Shown here in pieces: positions 34,007 to 41,744 of a stretch of DNA of 64,000 bases (the first letter of the stretch is position 1; every line of letters starts with the position of its first letter). The translations under genes and the position numbers were made by a program. The stretch comes from Pseudomonas cichorii (GTDB lineage: Bacteria; Pseudomonadota; Gammaproteobacteria; Pseudomonadales; Pseudomonadaceae). The notes under the pieces were generated by a model. That model made no database searches and was not told the origin of the DNA. It saw nothing but the letters and a program-made list of their open reading frames with translations. Where the stretch lies: NCBI RefSeq assembly GCF_015471405.1, contig NZ_BLVZ01000009.1, positions 186,001 to 250,000 on the forward strand. Direction: 5' to 3'.

Positions 34007-36148
34007 TCAGAAGCTGTAATCAGCCGTGACGAAGAAGGAGCGAGGTTCGCCCATCAGCCATTGTTGCCCATTGTTGTACTGCGCCGCGGCGTAGCGTCGG
34101 TCGAGCAGGTTGTTCAGTTGCAAGCCAAGGCGCACATCGCGCTGCACCTTCCAGCCCAGGTTGGCATCCAGCACCGTGTAGCCCGGTATCGAGGTGGTAT
34201 TGGCGGTGTCGGCATAGCGTTTATCCACATAGCGCAGGCCCATGCCGGCATCCAGGTCTTCGTTCAGTGCCTTGCTCACCCACAGATTGGCGGTTCGGCG
34301 CGGGACGTCGGTCGGGCGATTCCCGGCGCGGGACACGACCTGCCCGGAAACGCTTTCGTCGAAATCGTCGTACTCGGCACGTACCAGCGCAGCGTTGGCC
34401 GATACGTGCCAGTTATTGGCAAGTGCCAGTTCCAGAGATGCTTCCAGGCCGTCGGACGACTGCTGGCCGACCTGTTGTGTCAGGCGGGTCACCGGGTCGA
34501 TGGCCAGGAGCTTTTTCTTGACGATGTGATAGGCCGCCAGGGTCCATTCGCCACTGCCATCCCAGAACTGTTGCTTGAGGCCGAACTCGGTCTGTTTCGC
34601 TTCGGTCAGGTCCATCTGCTGCTGGGTCGGGTTCATGCTGATGAGGTTGCTGACGCCGTCTTCACTGGTGGAGTACTGGCCATACAGGGACAGTTGATCG
34701 GTCACGGCAAACACCAGGCCTGCGCGCCAGTTACCGCCGGTGAGGCTTCGGTCGCTACGGGTATCGGTACGCAGGGCGTTGCGGTCCAGGTGGTTCTGGT
34801 CGCGGCGGATGCCAGTCACCAAGGACCAGCGGTCTGACAGTTGCAGGCGGTTTTCGGCAAACAGGGCAAAGGTGCGCGTGGTGCTTTCGGTCAGCGGCAG
34901 GAAGGGTGACTGGCTCTGGAAATCACCGGATGCCGGATTCCACGGGTCGATGAAGTCACCACCGATATCGGTGTAAGGCGAATTGTTGGCGACGTCGAAA
35001 CGAATCCTGTTGTATTCGGCTCCGACCACCGTGCGGCTGTCCAGGCCGAACAGCGAATGGTTGAAGGTGAAACTCTGGCGGTCGCCGATCTGCTCCTGAT
35101 CGTGCTTGATCTCCAGGTAGTCGCCACGCAACAACTGACCCTGAGCGCTGCTCCAGCTATAGACTTCGGCGTTGCGCCAGTGGCGGCGGCTCTTGATGTA
35201 GTAGAGCTGGTTGCTGGCGCTGACGTTATCGTTGATGGTCCAGTCGGTGTTCAGGCGGGTCCATTCATCGTTGTAGCGTTGCACGGCATTGCGCAGGTTG
35301 TAGTTCTTGTCGCGCAGGCTGTCGCGGTAGTGCCCATCGATCAGCGGTGTGCCGAAGTAGTTCATCGGCTCGCTGTCGCCACGTTCATGGGCGAGGGTAA
35401 AGCTCAGGTCGTCGGTGGCTTGCCAGCGCAGGGCTGCGCTCATGGCCAGGCTGCGGGAATTGCCGTTATCGACCCAGCCATTGCTTTCCTGCTGATTCAG
35501 CGTAAGGCGATAGCTCAGGGTGTCGCTCAGCGAACCGCCGCTGTCGAGGCCCAGTTGCTGACGGTCATTGGAACCGTAACCCAGGCGCAGGCGATTGCGG
35601 ATCTCGCCCTCGAAAGGTTTTTTGGGCACCACGTTGATCACGGCGCCGGTAGCGCCTTCGCCATAAAGTACTGAAGCCGGGCCACGGATCACGTCGATAC
35701 GCTCGACCATGAACGGGTCAACCGGGAAGGTCTGAGTACCTGCGCCGGTATACAGGCGCGAGCCGTCGAACAGGGTCATGACCGAGGAATGCCCCGTAAA
35801 ACCACGTGCGGACAACGCGGTATTGCCATCGCCAGGCGTTGCGATGCTGGTGATGCCTGGCGAACGGGTGACCGCATCCTGAACGGTGAGGTTATTGCGG
35901 CTTTCGATGATCTGGCTGTCGAGGCTGCTGGTACTGGCCGGGGTTTCCAGTGCCGTGAGGTTCAGGCGCGAACCGGTGGGCGTCGGGGTTGCCAGATCGG
36001 TTACTGGCGTATCGGCGCTGCCAGTGATTGCGACCGAGGGCAGTGCCAGGGTTTGCTCGTCAGCAGCCCACGCATGGGACGGGAGCGCGAGAAGGCTGAT
36101 CTGTAGCGAACGATTCGCCAGGGATTGAAGCAGGGAAGAACGGGACAT
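34007..36148 (-). CDS. TonB-dependent receptor (siderophore-receptor type) under a cobalamin riboswitch
   Basis: 713 residues from ATG 36148 with a signal peptide (LLALPSHAWA). Plug domain features: NNLTVQDAVTRSPGITS, ALSARGFTGHSS, ERIDVIRGPASVLYGEGATGAV. The C-terminus ends in an aromatic strand (FFVTADYSF). Plug sequence and size resemble the siderophore receptor family rather than the ~610-residue BtuB. Without an N-terminal signalling domain it cannot engage a FecR. It heads an operon with the BtuCDF/FecCDE-type transporter. Probable ligand: cobalamin, another corrinoid or a metal chelate whose import responds to cobalamin status. Confidence 0.88.
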   Translation of the reverse strand: MSRSSLLQSLANRSLQISLLALPSHAWAADEQTLALPSVAITGSADTPVTDLATPTPTGSRLNLTALETPASTSSLDSQIIESRNNLTVQDAVTRSPGITSIATPGDGNTALSARGFTGHSSVMTLFDGSRLYTGAGTQTFPVDPFMVERIDVIRGPASVLYGEGATGAVINVVPKKPFEGEIRNRLRLGYGSNDRQQLGLDSGGSLSDTLSYRLTLNQQESNGWVDNGNSRSLAMSAALRWQATDDLSFTLAHERGDSEPMNYFGTPLIDGHYRDSLRDKNYNLRNAVQRYNDEWTRLNTDWTINDNVSASNQLYYIKSRRHWRNAEVYSWSSAQGQLLRGDYLEIKHDQEQIGDRQSFTFNHSLFGLDSRTVVGAEYNRIRFDVANNSPYTDIGGDFIDPWNPASGDFQSQSPFLPLTESTTRTFALFAENRLQLSDRWSLVTGIRRDQNHLDRNALRTDTRSDRSLTGGNWRAGLVFAVTDQLSLYGQYSTSEDGVSNLISMNPTQQQMDLTEAKQTEFGLKQQFWDGSGEWTLAAYHIVKKKLLAIDPVTRLTQQVGQQSSDGLEASLELALANNWHVSANAALVRAEYDDFDESVSGQVVSRAGNRPTDVPRRTANLWVSKALNEDLDAGMGLRYVDKRYADTANTTSIPGYTVLDANLGWKVQRDVRLGLQLNNLLDRRYAAAQYNNGQQWLMGEPRSFFVTADYSF

Positions 36149-36216
36149 GCGATTCCAGCCAATCAGGAATGAATGAATCCCGGAGGGAACAACGCATAGG
36201 GAATCGCGGGCGCAAA

Positions 36217-36290
36217 AAGCCCGCGAAGACCGGCCTGCGCCCGCCCACCGCGGGTTTGCCAAACAAGGTTGCAGGCCGGTCTCCGGGCTT
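36217..36290 (-). terminator. Long hairpin with U-tract at the end of the cobalamin riboswitch
   Basis: On the minus strand AAGCCCGGAGACCGGCCTGC (the 3' end of the aptamer) can pair with GCAGGCCGGTCTTCGCGGGC; the second arm is followed by TTTTT. This looks like the expression platform, an intrinsic terminator competing with or extending from the aptamer, about 70 bp before the receptor start. Confidence 0.6.
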
Positions 36291-36440
36291 GCGAGGGTCA
36301 TGAAGCATTCACCTTCCCATGCCTTGGCACAGTGGTCTGTCGAATGCTTCGCTCGCTTACCGTTGCGGGGGCAGCGCCGGACTGATCACTGGGAGTGACG
36401 CACCGGCTTCCCGTTTAATCCCATGCACGGCGGCATGGGA
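36270..36440 (-). ncRNA. Cobalamin riboswitch
   Basis: Read on the minus strand the leader contains, in order: GGGAAGCCGGTG (36401-36412), the B12 core GCTGCCCCCGCAACGGTAA (about 36358-36376), CCACTGTGCC and GGCATGGGAAGG, and the closing AAGCCCGGAGACCGGCC (36274-36290). These are the conserved blocks of the B12 element, in correct order and spacing. It precedes the TonB receptor/ABC operon and should reduce its expression when cobalamin is abundant. Confidence 0.93.
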
Positions 36441-36515
36441 CACCTGAAACTGGCGCGCATCAGATCATTGAATCTGGAGGTCGTCAATGACTGATGTTTG
36501 TTGGCGGTGAGGGGG

Positions 36516-36570
36516 TTCGCGAATAAATTCGCTCCTACGCAGCCCGTGTAGGAGCGAATTCATTCGCGAA
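36516..36570. repeat. REP element family B, inverted pair
   Basis: TTCGCGAATAAATTCGCTCC-TAC and its near-inverse GTAGGAGCGAATTC-ATTCGCGAA, 9 nt apart, just downstream of the FecI-dependent receptor gene. Similar pairs occur at 51694-51748 and 57070-57119. Confidence 0.85.
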
Positions 36571-36574
36571 GAGA

Positions 36575-38980
36575 TCACCACCGATAACTGACAGCCCCCA
36601 CCAGACTACGGGTATCGCCATAGCGGCATGAGTTGGCGCAATACAGGTATTTCTCGTTGGTGAGGTTCTGTGCCTTGGCGCTGACTTGCCAGTTGTCGTC
36701 CAGGTCATAGCTGATTCGGGCATCGAACAGCGTATAGGCCGGGATCTTGCGGTCAGTGACGCTGGGCGAGGTGTGGGTGGTGCCGACATAACGCACGCCG
36801 CTGCCAATCGACAGGCCATTGAGGCCCATCGAGTCGAAACGATAATCCAGCCACAACGAAGCGTTATGGTAAGGCGTACCTTCGATACGCGAGCCTTCGA
36901 GCACCTCATCGTTATCCTTGATGATATGGGCGTCGGTGTAGGCATAGGCGGCGTTCATGGCCAGTTGCGGGGTCAACTGGGCCTTGGCTTCCACTTCAAA
37001 ACCGGTGCTGCGCTCCTTGCCGGTCTGCTCGTCGAAGTCCGAGCCGGCAATCGAGGTGATGACGTTGCTCTGGGTCAACTGGTAGACCGCAGCACTGATC
37101 ATCATTTCCCGGCCAGGAGGCTGGTAGCGGATACCGATTTCATACTGCTCGCCCTCGGTCGGCAGGAAGGCATCGCCATTGGCGTCGGTACCGGACGAAG
37201 GCAGGAAGGACTGGCTATAGCTGATATAGGGCGCCAGACCGTTTTCGGCCAGATAGACCAGCCCGATGCGTCCAGTAGTCTTGCTGTCGTCAGTGGTGCT
37301 GCGCGAATTGTCACGGTAGTTGCGGGTGCTGTTGTCGGCCCAGTCCTGTCGCATGCCGATCATCAGCAGCCAGCGATCATCGAGTTTCAGTTGTTCCTGC
37401 AAATAAATGCCGAGCTGATGGCTGTGCAGGTCCGAGCCGCTGTCGATGTTGCGGTTCACGTTTGGCAGGTTGCCGTATACCGGGTTGGCAAGGTCCAGCG
37501 CCGGTGCGCTGCCGCTGAAACGGTGGCTGTCGTAGGTCTTGCGGTAGTAGTCCAGGCCGCCCAGCAGGGTATGTTTCCAGCGCCCGCTTTCCAGATCCAG
37601 TTGCAGGCTGCTGTCACTGGTCCAGCCGGTGGCAATGTCTTCGCGTGAGTTGTAAGTACGCGACAGGCTCGACAGATTGGCACCGCTGATCCGGCTGTTG
37701 TTCAGGGTGATGTAGTCATAGTCGGTGCGTGACTCGAAGTAGCGTGCCGCGTGACGCAGTTGCAGGTTGTCATTCAGGCGTTGCTCGAACAGATAGCCGA
37801 AGGTCTGCAAGGTGCCATCGTAGTCGTCGAAATCCGGCTCGCCCGCAAACAGGTCATAAGGCACTTTGTAACCTGGGGTCGAGCTGAAAGTGGTTATGTC
37901 ATAGCGCATGGGCGGCGTCAGGCTGGTCCGGGTACGCTGATGGCTGGCGAGCAGTGTCAGGCGGCTGTCGTCGTTGATCTGCCAGGTCAGTGCCGGGGCT
38001 ATGTAGTGCTTGTCATCGTCGATGGCGTCGTACTGGGTGCCGCTGTCGCGCACCAGGGCTGTGAGTCGATAGCTGAAACGGCCTTCTTCATCGAGGCGTC
38101 CGCCGTGATCGGTGGAGAGTTGCTGCCGGTCATGGTTGCCATATTCCAGATTGATTTCATGCAGCGGGTCGAGCGTGGGTCGCTTGCTGATGGCGTTGAT
38201 AAGCCCGCCGGGAGCCAGTTGCCCGTACAGCACCGAAGACGCGCCCTTGAGTACTTCCACACGCTCAAGGCCGTAAGGTTCCTGGCCTCCTTCAAACTGG
38301 GTGCTTTGCATTTTCATGCCATCGCGCATCACGCCACCCGTGCGCGGGCCGATATCGAAACCACGCATGCGGTAGTCGTCGGCCACGCGGCTGTAGCCGT
38401 TCGGCTGGCTGATCACGCTGGTGTTGTAGTTGAGTGCGTCGGCGAGGCTGTCGTGCTTGCGCGCTTGCATTTCTTCACGGGTGATCACCGAAACCGACTG
38501 GGGAATCTCCATCAGGGAAGTGTCGGTCTTGCTCACGGTCGCGCTGCGTTGCGCGACCCAGCTGTGAGCCGGCCCCCAGGCGTCCTGCTCATGGCTGGCA
38601 GCGCTTACATTGATGTCCGAAAGCTCCATGGCTGAAGTCTCGGGGCGTGGCTCGATGCTCAAGGTGCCGCTGGGCGTGATGCTCAATTGCAGGGGCAAAC
38701 CGCGCAGCACTTCGCTAACGGCCTGCTCGACGCTGTAGCGACCGCGCAATGGCTTCGCCGTCAGGCCGCGAGTCAGCGTGGCATTGAAGGCAATGTTGCG
38801 CCCGCTCTGGCGAGCGATGCTGGTCAGGGTTGCATCCAGAGGGCCGGCGGGCAGGTCCAGTTCCATGAGTTGCTGGCGGGCGGTCGAGGGCTGGGCCGAG
38901 CCATCGGCCGCGCTGTCCAGGGTGGTGAACGCCAGGGCAAATGCCAGCGGTGTCAGAGTCAAGCGCAGTGGTCGGTGCAT
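36575..38980 (-). CDS. TonB-dependent siderophore receptor with N-terminal signalling (STN) domain
   Basis: 801 residues. Signal peptide to about residue 25, then a secretin/TonB short N-terminal domain (about 38-110: LPAGPLDATLTSIARQSGRN, PLRGRYSVEQAVSEVLRG), plug (SVITREEMQARKHDSLADAL, GLERVEVLKGASSVLYG) and a beta barrel ending in VGAVSYRW. STN domains contact a FecR-type anti-sigma factor, and fecR-fecI genes lie immediately upstream in the same direction, giving a complete surface signalling system. Ligand probably a ferric siderophore or xenosiderophore. GGGAAA eight nt before the ATG. Confidence 0.93.
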   Translation of the reverse strand: MHRPLRLTLTPLAFALAFTTLDSAADGSAQPSTARQQLMELDLPAGPLDATLTSIARQSGRNIAFNATLTRGLTAKPLRGRYSVEQAVSEVLRGLPLQLSITPSGTLSIEPRPETSAMELSDINVSAASHEQDAWGPAHSWVAQRSATVSKTDTSLMEIPQSVSVITREEMQARKHDSLADALNYNTSVISQPNGYSRVADDYRMRGFDIGPRTGGVMRDGMKMQSTQFEGGQEPYGLERVEVLKGASSVLYGQLAPGGLINAISKRPTLDPLHEINLEYGNHDRQQLSTDHGGRLDEEGRFSYRLTALVRDSGTQYDAIDDDKHYIAPALTWQINDDSRLTLLASHQRTRTSLTPPMRYDITTFSSTPGYKVPYDLFAGEPDFDDYDGTLQTFGYLFEQRLNDNLQLRHAARYFESRTDYDYITLNNSRISGANLSSLSRTYNSREDIATGWTSDSSLQLDLESGRWKHTLLGGLDYYRKTYDSHRFSGSAPALDLANPVYGNLPNVNRNIDSGSDLHSHQLGIYLQEQLKLDDRWLLMIGMRQDWADNSTRNYRDNSRSTTDDSKTTGRIGLVYLAENGLAPYISYSQSFLPSSGTDANGDAFLPTEGEQYEIGIRYQPPGREMMISAAVYQLTQSNVITSIAGSDFDEQTGKERSTGFEVEAKAQLTPQLAMNAAYAYTDAHIIKDNDEVLEGSRIEGTPYHNASLWLDYRFDSMGLNGLSIGSGVRYVGTTHTSPSVTDRKIPAYTLFDARISYDLDDNWQVSAKAQNLTNEKYLYCANSCRYGDTRSLVGAVSYRW

Positions 38981-39062
38981 GGCAGCATTTCCCGTTTGGG
39001 TAGTCGATGCCAGCTATGTGACGCGAGCGGCCTGGAAATTAAGGGGGGTATGAAAAATATTT

Positions 39063-40001
39063 TCAGCGCAGGCTGATGTGCGTCCACCAGCCGAAGCGTT
39101 TCTCGACTTTTACCGGCAGCACTTCCTGCAACGAACGCAAGGTCTGGCCACTGTCATCCAGCGTGAAGACGCCGGTGACCCGCAGCGCTGCGGCATCCGG
39201 CTCGATGCGTAGCAGGCCAGGGTGATAGTCTCGCAAGGCTTCGATGACATCGGCCAGTGACTGGTCATGAACTTCCAGCAAGCCATCTTTCCAGGCGTTT
39301 TCGCTTGCCAGGCCAGGGTCCAGAATGTGAATGCGTCCGCCATGCAGCCGCGCGCCCTGGCCCGCTCCCAGCACCTGGGTCGCGCCGCCCGATACCGTGA
39401 GTTGCACGCGGGATTCCTGCACCCAGACATGCGCACCGTGTTCATACAGGCTGACTGTGAAGCGTGTGCCCAATGCTCGGGCTTCGCCAAAGGCGGTGCG
39501 AATGACCAAGGGCCGTTGCGGGTCTGAGGCAACCTGAATGCTGAGTGCGCCTTCATGCAGAGTGAGGGTGCGCTGCCTGTCATCGAAGGCCATGTCGACC
39601 CGACTTCGGGCATTGAGCAGCACCTGACTGCCATCCTCCAGAGAGAAAGGACGACGTTCTGCCAGCCCGGTGTAGAGATCCCCTCGACTCCATGGCAGCA
39701 GCCCGTTGCGTTGCAGCCACCAGCCGCCGATGCCCAAACCGGTCAGCCCCAGTGCGCCGCGCAGCCATTGACGGCGGTTTTGCCCGGACTGGTTCAGGAC
39801 CTGGCGCGACAATGGCGGAAGCCCGGTGAATGCTTGTCCGACACGCTGCTCAAGCTGAGCCCAGGCATCGCGGTTTTCCTGGCTGCTCTGGAGCCATTGC
39901 TGAAAGCGCTGACGTTGGGTGTTGCTGATAGTGCCGGAGCGTTGCAGGGCCAGCCACTCGATGGCTTCGGCGACAGAAGGTGACAGTTGCTGGCTGTTCA
40001 T
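39063..40001 (-). CDS. FecR-family anti-sigma factor
   Basis: 312 residues from ATG 40001, overlapping the sigma factor stop (ATGA). Cytoplasmic N-terminus with the FecR helix pattern (AIEWLALQRSG, RFQQWLQSSQENRDAW), one membrane helix near 90-108, FecR domain (DLYTGLAERRPFSLEDGSQV, ALGTRFTVSLYEHG) and a C-terminal STN-contacting region. It transmits receptor occupancy to the FecI-type sigma factor. Confidence 0.92.
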   Translation of the reverse strand: MNSQQLSPSVAEAIEWLALQRSGTISNTQRQRFQQWLQSSQENRDAWAQLEQRVGQAFTGLPPLSRQVLNQSGQNRRQWLRGALGLTGLGIGGWWLQRNGLLPWSRGDLYTGLAERRPFSLEDGSQVLLNARSRVDMAFDDRQRTLTLHEGALSIQVASDPQRPLVIRTAFGEARALGTRFTVSLYEHGAHVWVQESRVQLTVSGGATQVLGAGQGARLHGGRIHILDPGLASENAWKDGLLEVHDQSLADVIEALRDYHPGLLRIEPDAAALRVTGVFTLDDSGQTLRSLQEVLPVKVEKRFGWWTHISLR

Positions 40002-40528
40002 CGTTGCTCCAGCGCCAGGTAGCAAAGCCCCAATGCCTTGACGACGTATTGATGAACCCGTGGCGCGGAGATACCCAGAGTTCGGCCGATTTCGGCATAG
40101 GTCATGCCGTCGAGCTGGCTATACAGAAAGGCACTGCGGCCTATGGGCGACAGGCCATCCAGTATCTGATCGAGAGTGCTCAATGCTTCCAGTGCCTGTA
40201 CCTGTTCTTCGGCAGAAGGTTCGTAGCCCTGAGGCTGCTGCGCCAATACTTCCAGATAGGCGCGCTCCAGATCGCGCCGTCGCCAGGATGCAAAGATCAG
40301 CCGTTTGGCAATCGTCGTCAGCAGCGCCCGTGGTTCACGAATGGTTTGGGGCTCTGGCAGGGCGACCACCTGGGCGAAGGTTTCGGCTGCCATGTCCGCC
40401 GCATCGTGATGACAACCCAGGCGCGCACGCAGTCGCTCCTGCAACCAGCCATGATGGTCGCCGAACAACTGTTGCAGAACACGGTTACGCACGCTCAGGC
40501 GCCGGGCATCGGGAGAGGAGGGTGTCAT
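39998..40528 (-). CDS. ECF sigma factor, FecI-type
   Basis: 176 residues from ATG 40528. Region 2 (LQQLFGDHHGWLQERLRARL, AADMAAETFAQVV) and region 4 (LDGMTYAEIGRTLGISAPRVHQYV) are clear. It should direct transcription of the receptor gene downstream of fecR. A Fur-like box sits just before its start, so iron limitation would raise its level. Confidence 0.93.
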   Translation of the reverse strand: MTPSSPDARRLSVRNRVLQQLFGDHHGWLQERLRARLGCHHDAADMAAETFAQVVALPEPQTIREPRALLTTIAKRLIFASWRRRDLERAYLEVLAQQPQGYEPSAEEQVQALEALSTLDQILDGLSPIGRSAFLYSQLDGMTYAEIGRTLGISAPRVHQYVVKALGLCYLALEQR

Positions 40529-40539
40529 GTCACTAAAGT

Positions 40540-40556
40540 TAATGAAAATTATTATC
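40540..40556 (-). promoter_or_regulatory. Fur-box-like site before fecI
   Basis: Minus strand GATAATAATTTTCATTA resembles the GATAATGATAATCATTATC consensus and lies 12 bp before the sigma factor start. Confidence 0.6.
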
Positions 40557-40632
40557 AAATGATGCCGATTCGCCGCATTGATTGCAACAAACTGCTAGCG
40601 CTTGCTGAAACGGGCAGGTATTCAATTGAAGA

Positions 40633-40651
40633 GCCCGACATTGCGTCGGGC
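40633..40651 (-). terminator. Hairpin downstream of the GNAT gene
   Basis: GCCCGAC - 5 nt - GTCGGGC, followed on the minus strand by TCTTCAATT. A modest intrinsic terminator candidate for the acetyltransferase gene. Confidence 0.55.
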
Positions 40652-40674
40652 CTGGTTCCAGCTTGATAACGAGG

Positions 40675-41160
40675 TTATTCGTCACCCTTGGCAAAGCTCA
40701 GCAGCGCGTCGCCTTCCATGCGATAGCGCACCCACTCGTCCTGAGGTGCTGCGCCCAATGCCTTGTAGAACTTGATGGCCGGCTCATTCCAGTCCAGCAC
40801 GCTCCACTCGAAACGGCCGCACTGATTGGCAACGGCTTCACGGGCTATATGACGCAACAAGGCGCGCCCGGCACCGATGCTGCGGTTTTCCGGCGACACG
40901 TACAGGTCTTCAAGGTAGATACCGTTGCGGCCCAGCCAAGTGGAGTAACTGTAGAAATAGACGGCAAAACCTACCGGTTTGTCGTCATGCAGACAGATCA
41001 GGGCCTTGGCAGGTGCATTCTCGGCGAACAAGGAGCGATGAATGTCTTCGACAGTGGCAATCACTTCATGGCGTGCGCGTTCATAGATGGCCAGTTCAGT
41101 GATGAAGGCAAGGATCTGGCTGGCGTCGTCGGGGCGGGCAGGGCGAATTTCGAGGGGCAC
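40675..41160 (-). CDS. GNAT-family N-acetyltransferase (spermidine/thialysine acetyltransferase-like)
   Basis: 161 residues. The acetyl-CoA loop RSIGAGRALLRHIAREAV, preceded by IYLEDLYVSPE, and the ending FEWSVLDWNEPAIKFYKALGA match the SSAT/thialysine acetyltransferase branch. These acetylate small amines such as spermidine or thialysine, but many close relatives are uncharacterised. Monocistronic by position. Confidence 0.87.
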   Translation of the reverse strand: MPLEIRPARPDDASQILAFITELAIYERARHEVIATVEDIHRSLFAENAPAKALICLHDDKPVGFAVYFYSYSTWLGRNGIYLEDLYVSPENRSIGAGRALLRHIAREAVANQCGRFEWSVLDWNEPAIKFYKALGAAPQDEWVRYRMEGDALLSFAKGDE

Positions 41161-41198
41161 AACAATTCTTCCTTATTGGTATGAGCCGGCATCATAGC

Positions 41199-41597
41199 TC
41201 AGGCATCACGCAACAAGTCATGGGCGTTGAGCAGTTCCCAGGCAATCTCCGGGCGTTTTTCCAGACCACGGCGAATCGCCGCTGGAATCGACTGGCGGGT
41301 CTTGCGGCACAGGCCGGTCTTTTCGGGAATGAAGATGCTTATCCCACGCATGGTGCGCACCTCATTGAAGCCCGGCGCGATCTCCACGCGGATACCCAGT
41401 TGCTCATGAATCCTGCCTTGCATGCGTTCAAGGTCGCCTAGGCTTTCGATACGCTCCAGACGCTCAAGCAGGCGTTTCTCCTCTTCGCGGGTAAGAAGCA
41501 GAATGCGCCGATCGGCATCGGGAGCGTCCAGCCGTTCGCGCTCGCAGATACAAGCACCGGGCGGACAGGGGTTGCGGATCGGGGGCAAGGTGTTCAT
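41199..41597 (-). CDS. Hypothetical protein with N-terminal Cys-Pro-rich motif, 132 aa
   Basis: Not recognised. The ATG at 41597 gives MNTLPPIRNPCPPGACICER, with three cysteines in seven residues (CPPGACIC), then a charged coiled helix (LTREEEKRLLERLERIESL) and a mixed C-terminal domain (RVEIAPGFNEVRTMRGISIF, CRKTRQSIPAAIRRGLEKRPEIAWELLNAHDLL split by turns). The Cys cluster may bind a metal or be redox active. It seems to be its own transcription unit on the minus strand. Confidence 0.65.
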   Translation of the reverse strand: MNTLPPIRNPCPPGACICERERLDAPDADRRILLLTREEEKRLLERLERIESLGDLERMQGRIHEQLGIRVEIAPGFNEVRTMRGISIFIPEKTGLCRKTRQSIPAAIRRGLEKRPEIAWELLNAHDLLRDA

Positions 41598-41658
41598 CGG
41601 CGCAGCATAGCCATTCACGAGTGCTTCTGGCCATAGGTGGCACAGCGCTTTGAGTACA

Positions 41659-41686
41659 GGGAGCCTCCTCGTTTCAGGAGGCTCCC
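41659..41686. terminator. Perfect 11-bp hairpin between the chemoreceptor and the hypothetical gene
   Basis: GGGAGCCTCCT - CGTTTC - AGGAGGCTCCC, 59 bp past the chemoreceptor stop. The T-rich tail (TTGTATTTT) lies on the plus-strand side, so on the minus strand it acts at best as a weak terminator or mRNA-stabilising stem. Confidence 0.6.
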
Positions 41687-41718
41687 TTGTATTTTCAGCG
41701 TCAGGACAACTTGTACTC

Positions 41719-41740
41719 TTCGCGGATAAATCCGCTCCTG
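41719..41740 (+). repeat. REP family B-like single element
   Basis: TTCGCGGATAAATCCGCTCC-TG is a variant of the TTCGCGAATGAATTCGCTCC element, lying immediately after the chemoreceptor stop. Confidence 0.6.
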
Positions 41741-41744
41741 CCTG

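Noticed and set aside
34007..36148. Naming the first TonB receptor btuB
   Set aside because: Riboswitch context fits, but size and plug sequence look siderophore-receptor-like, so the symbol is withheld.
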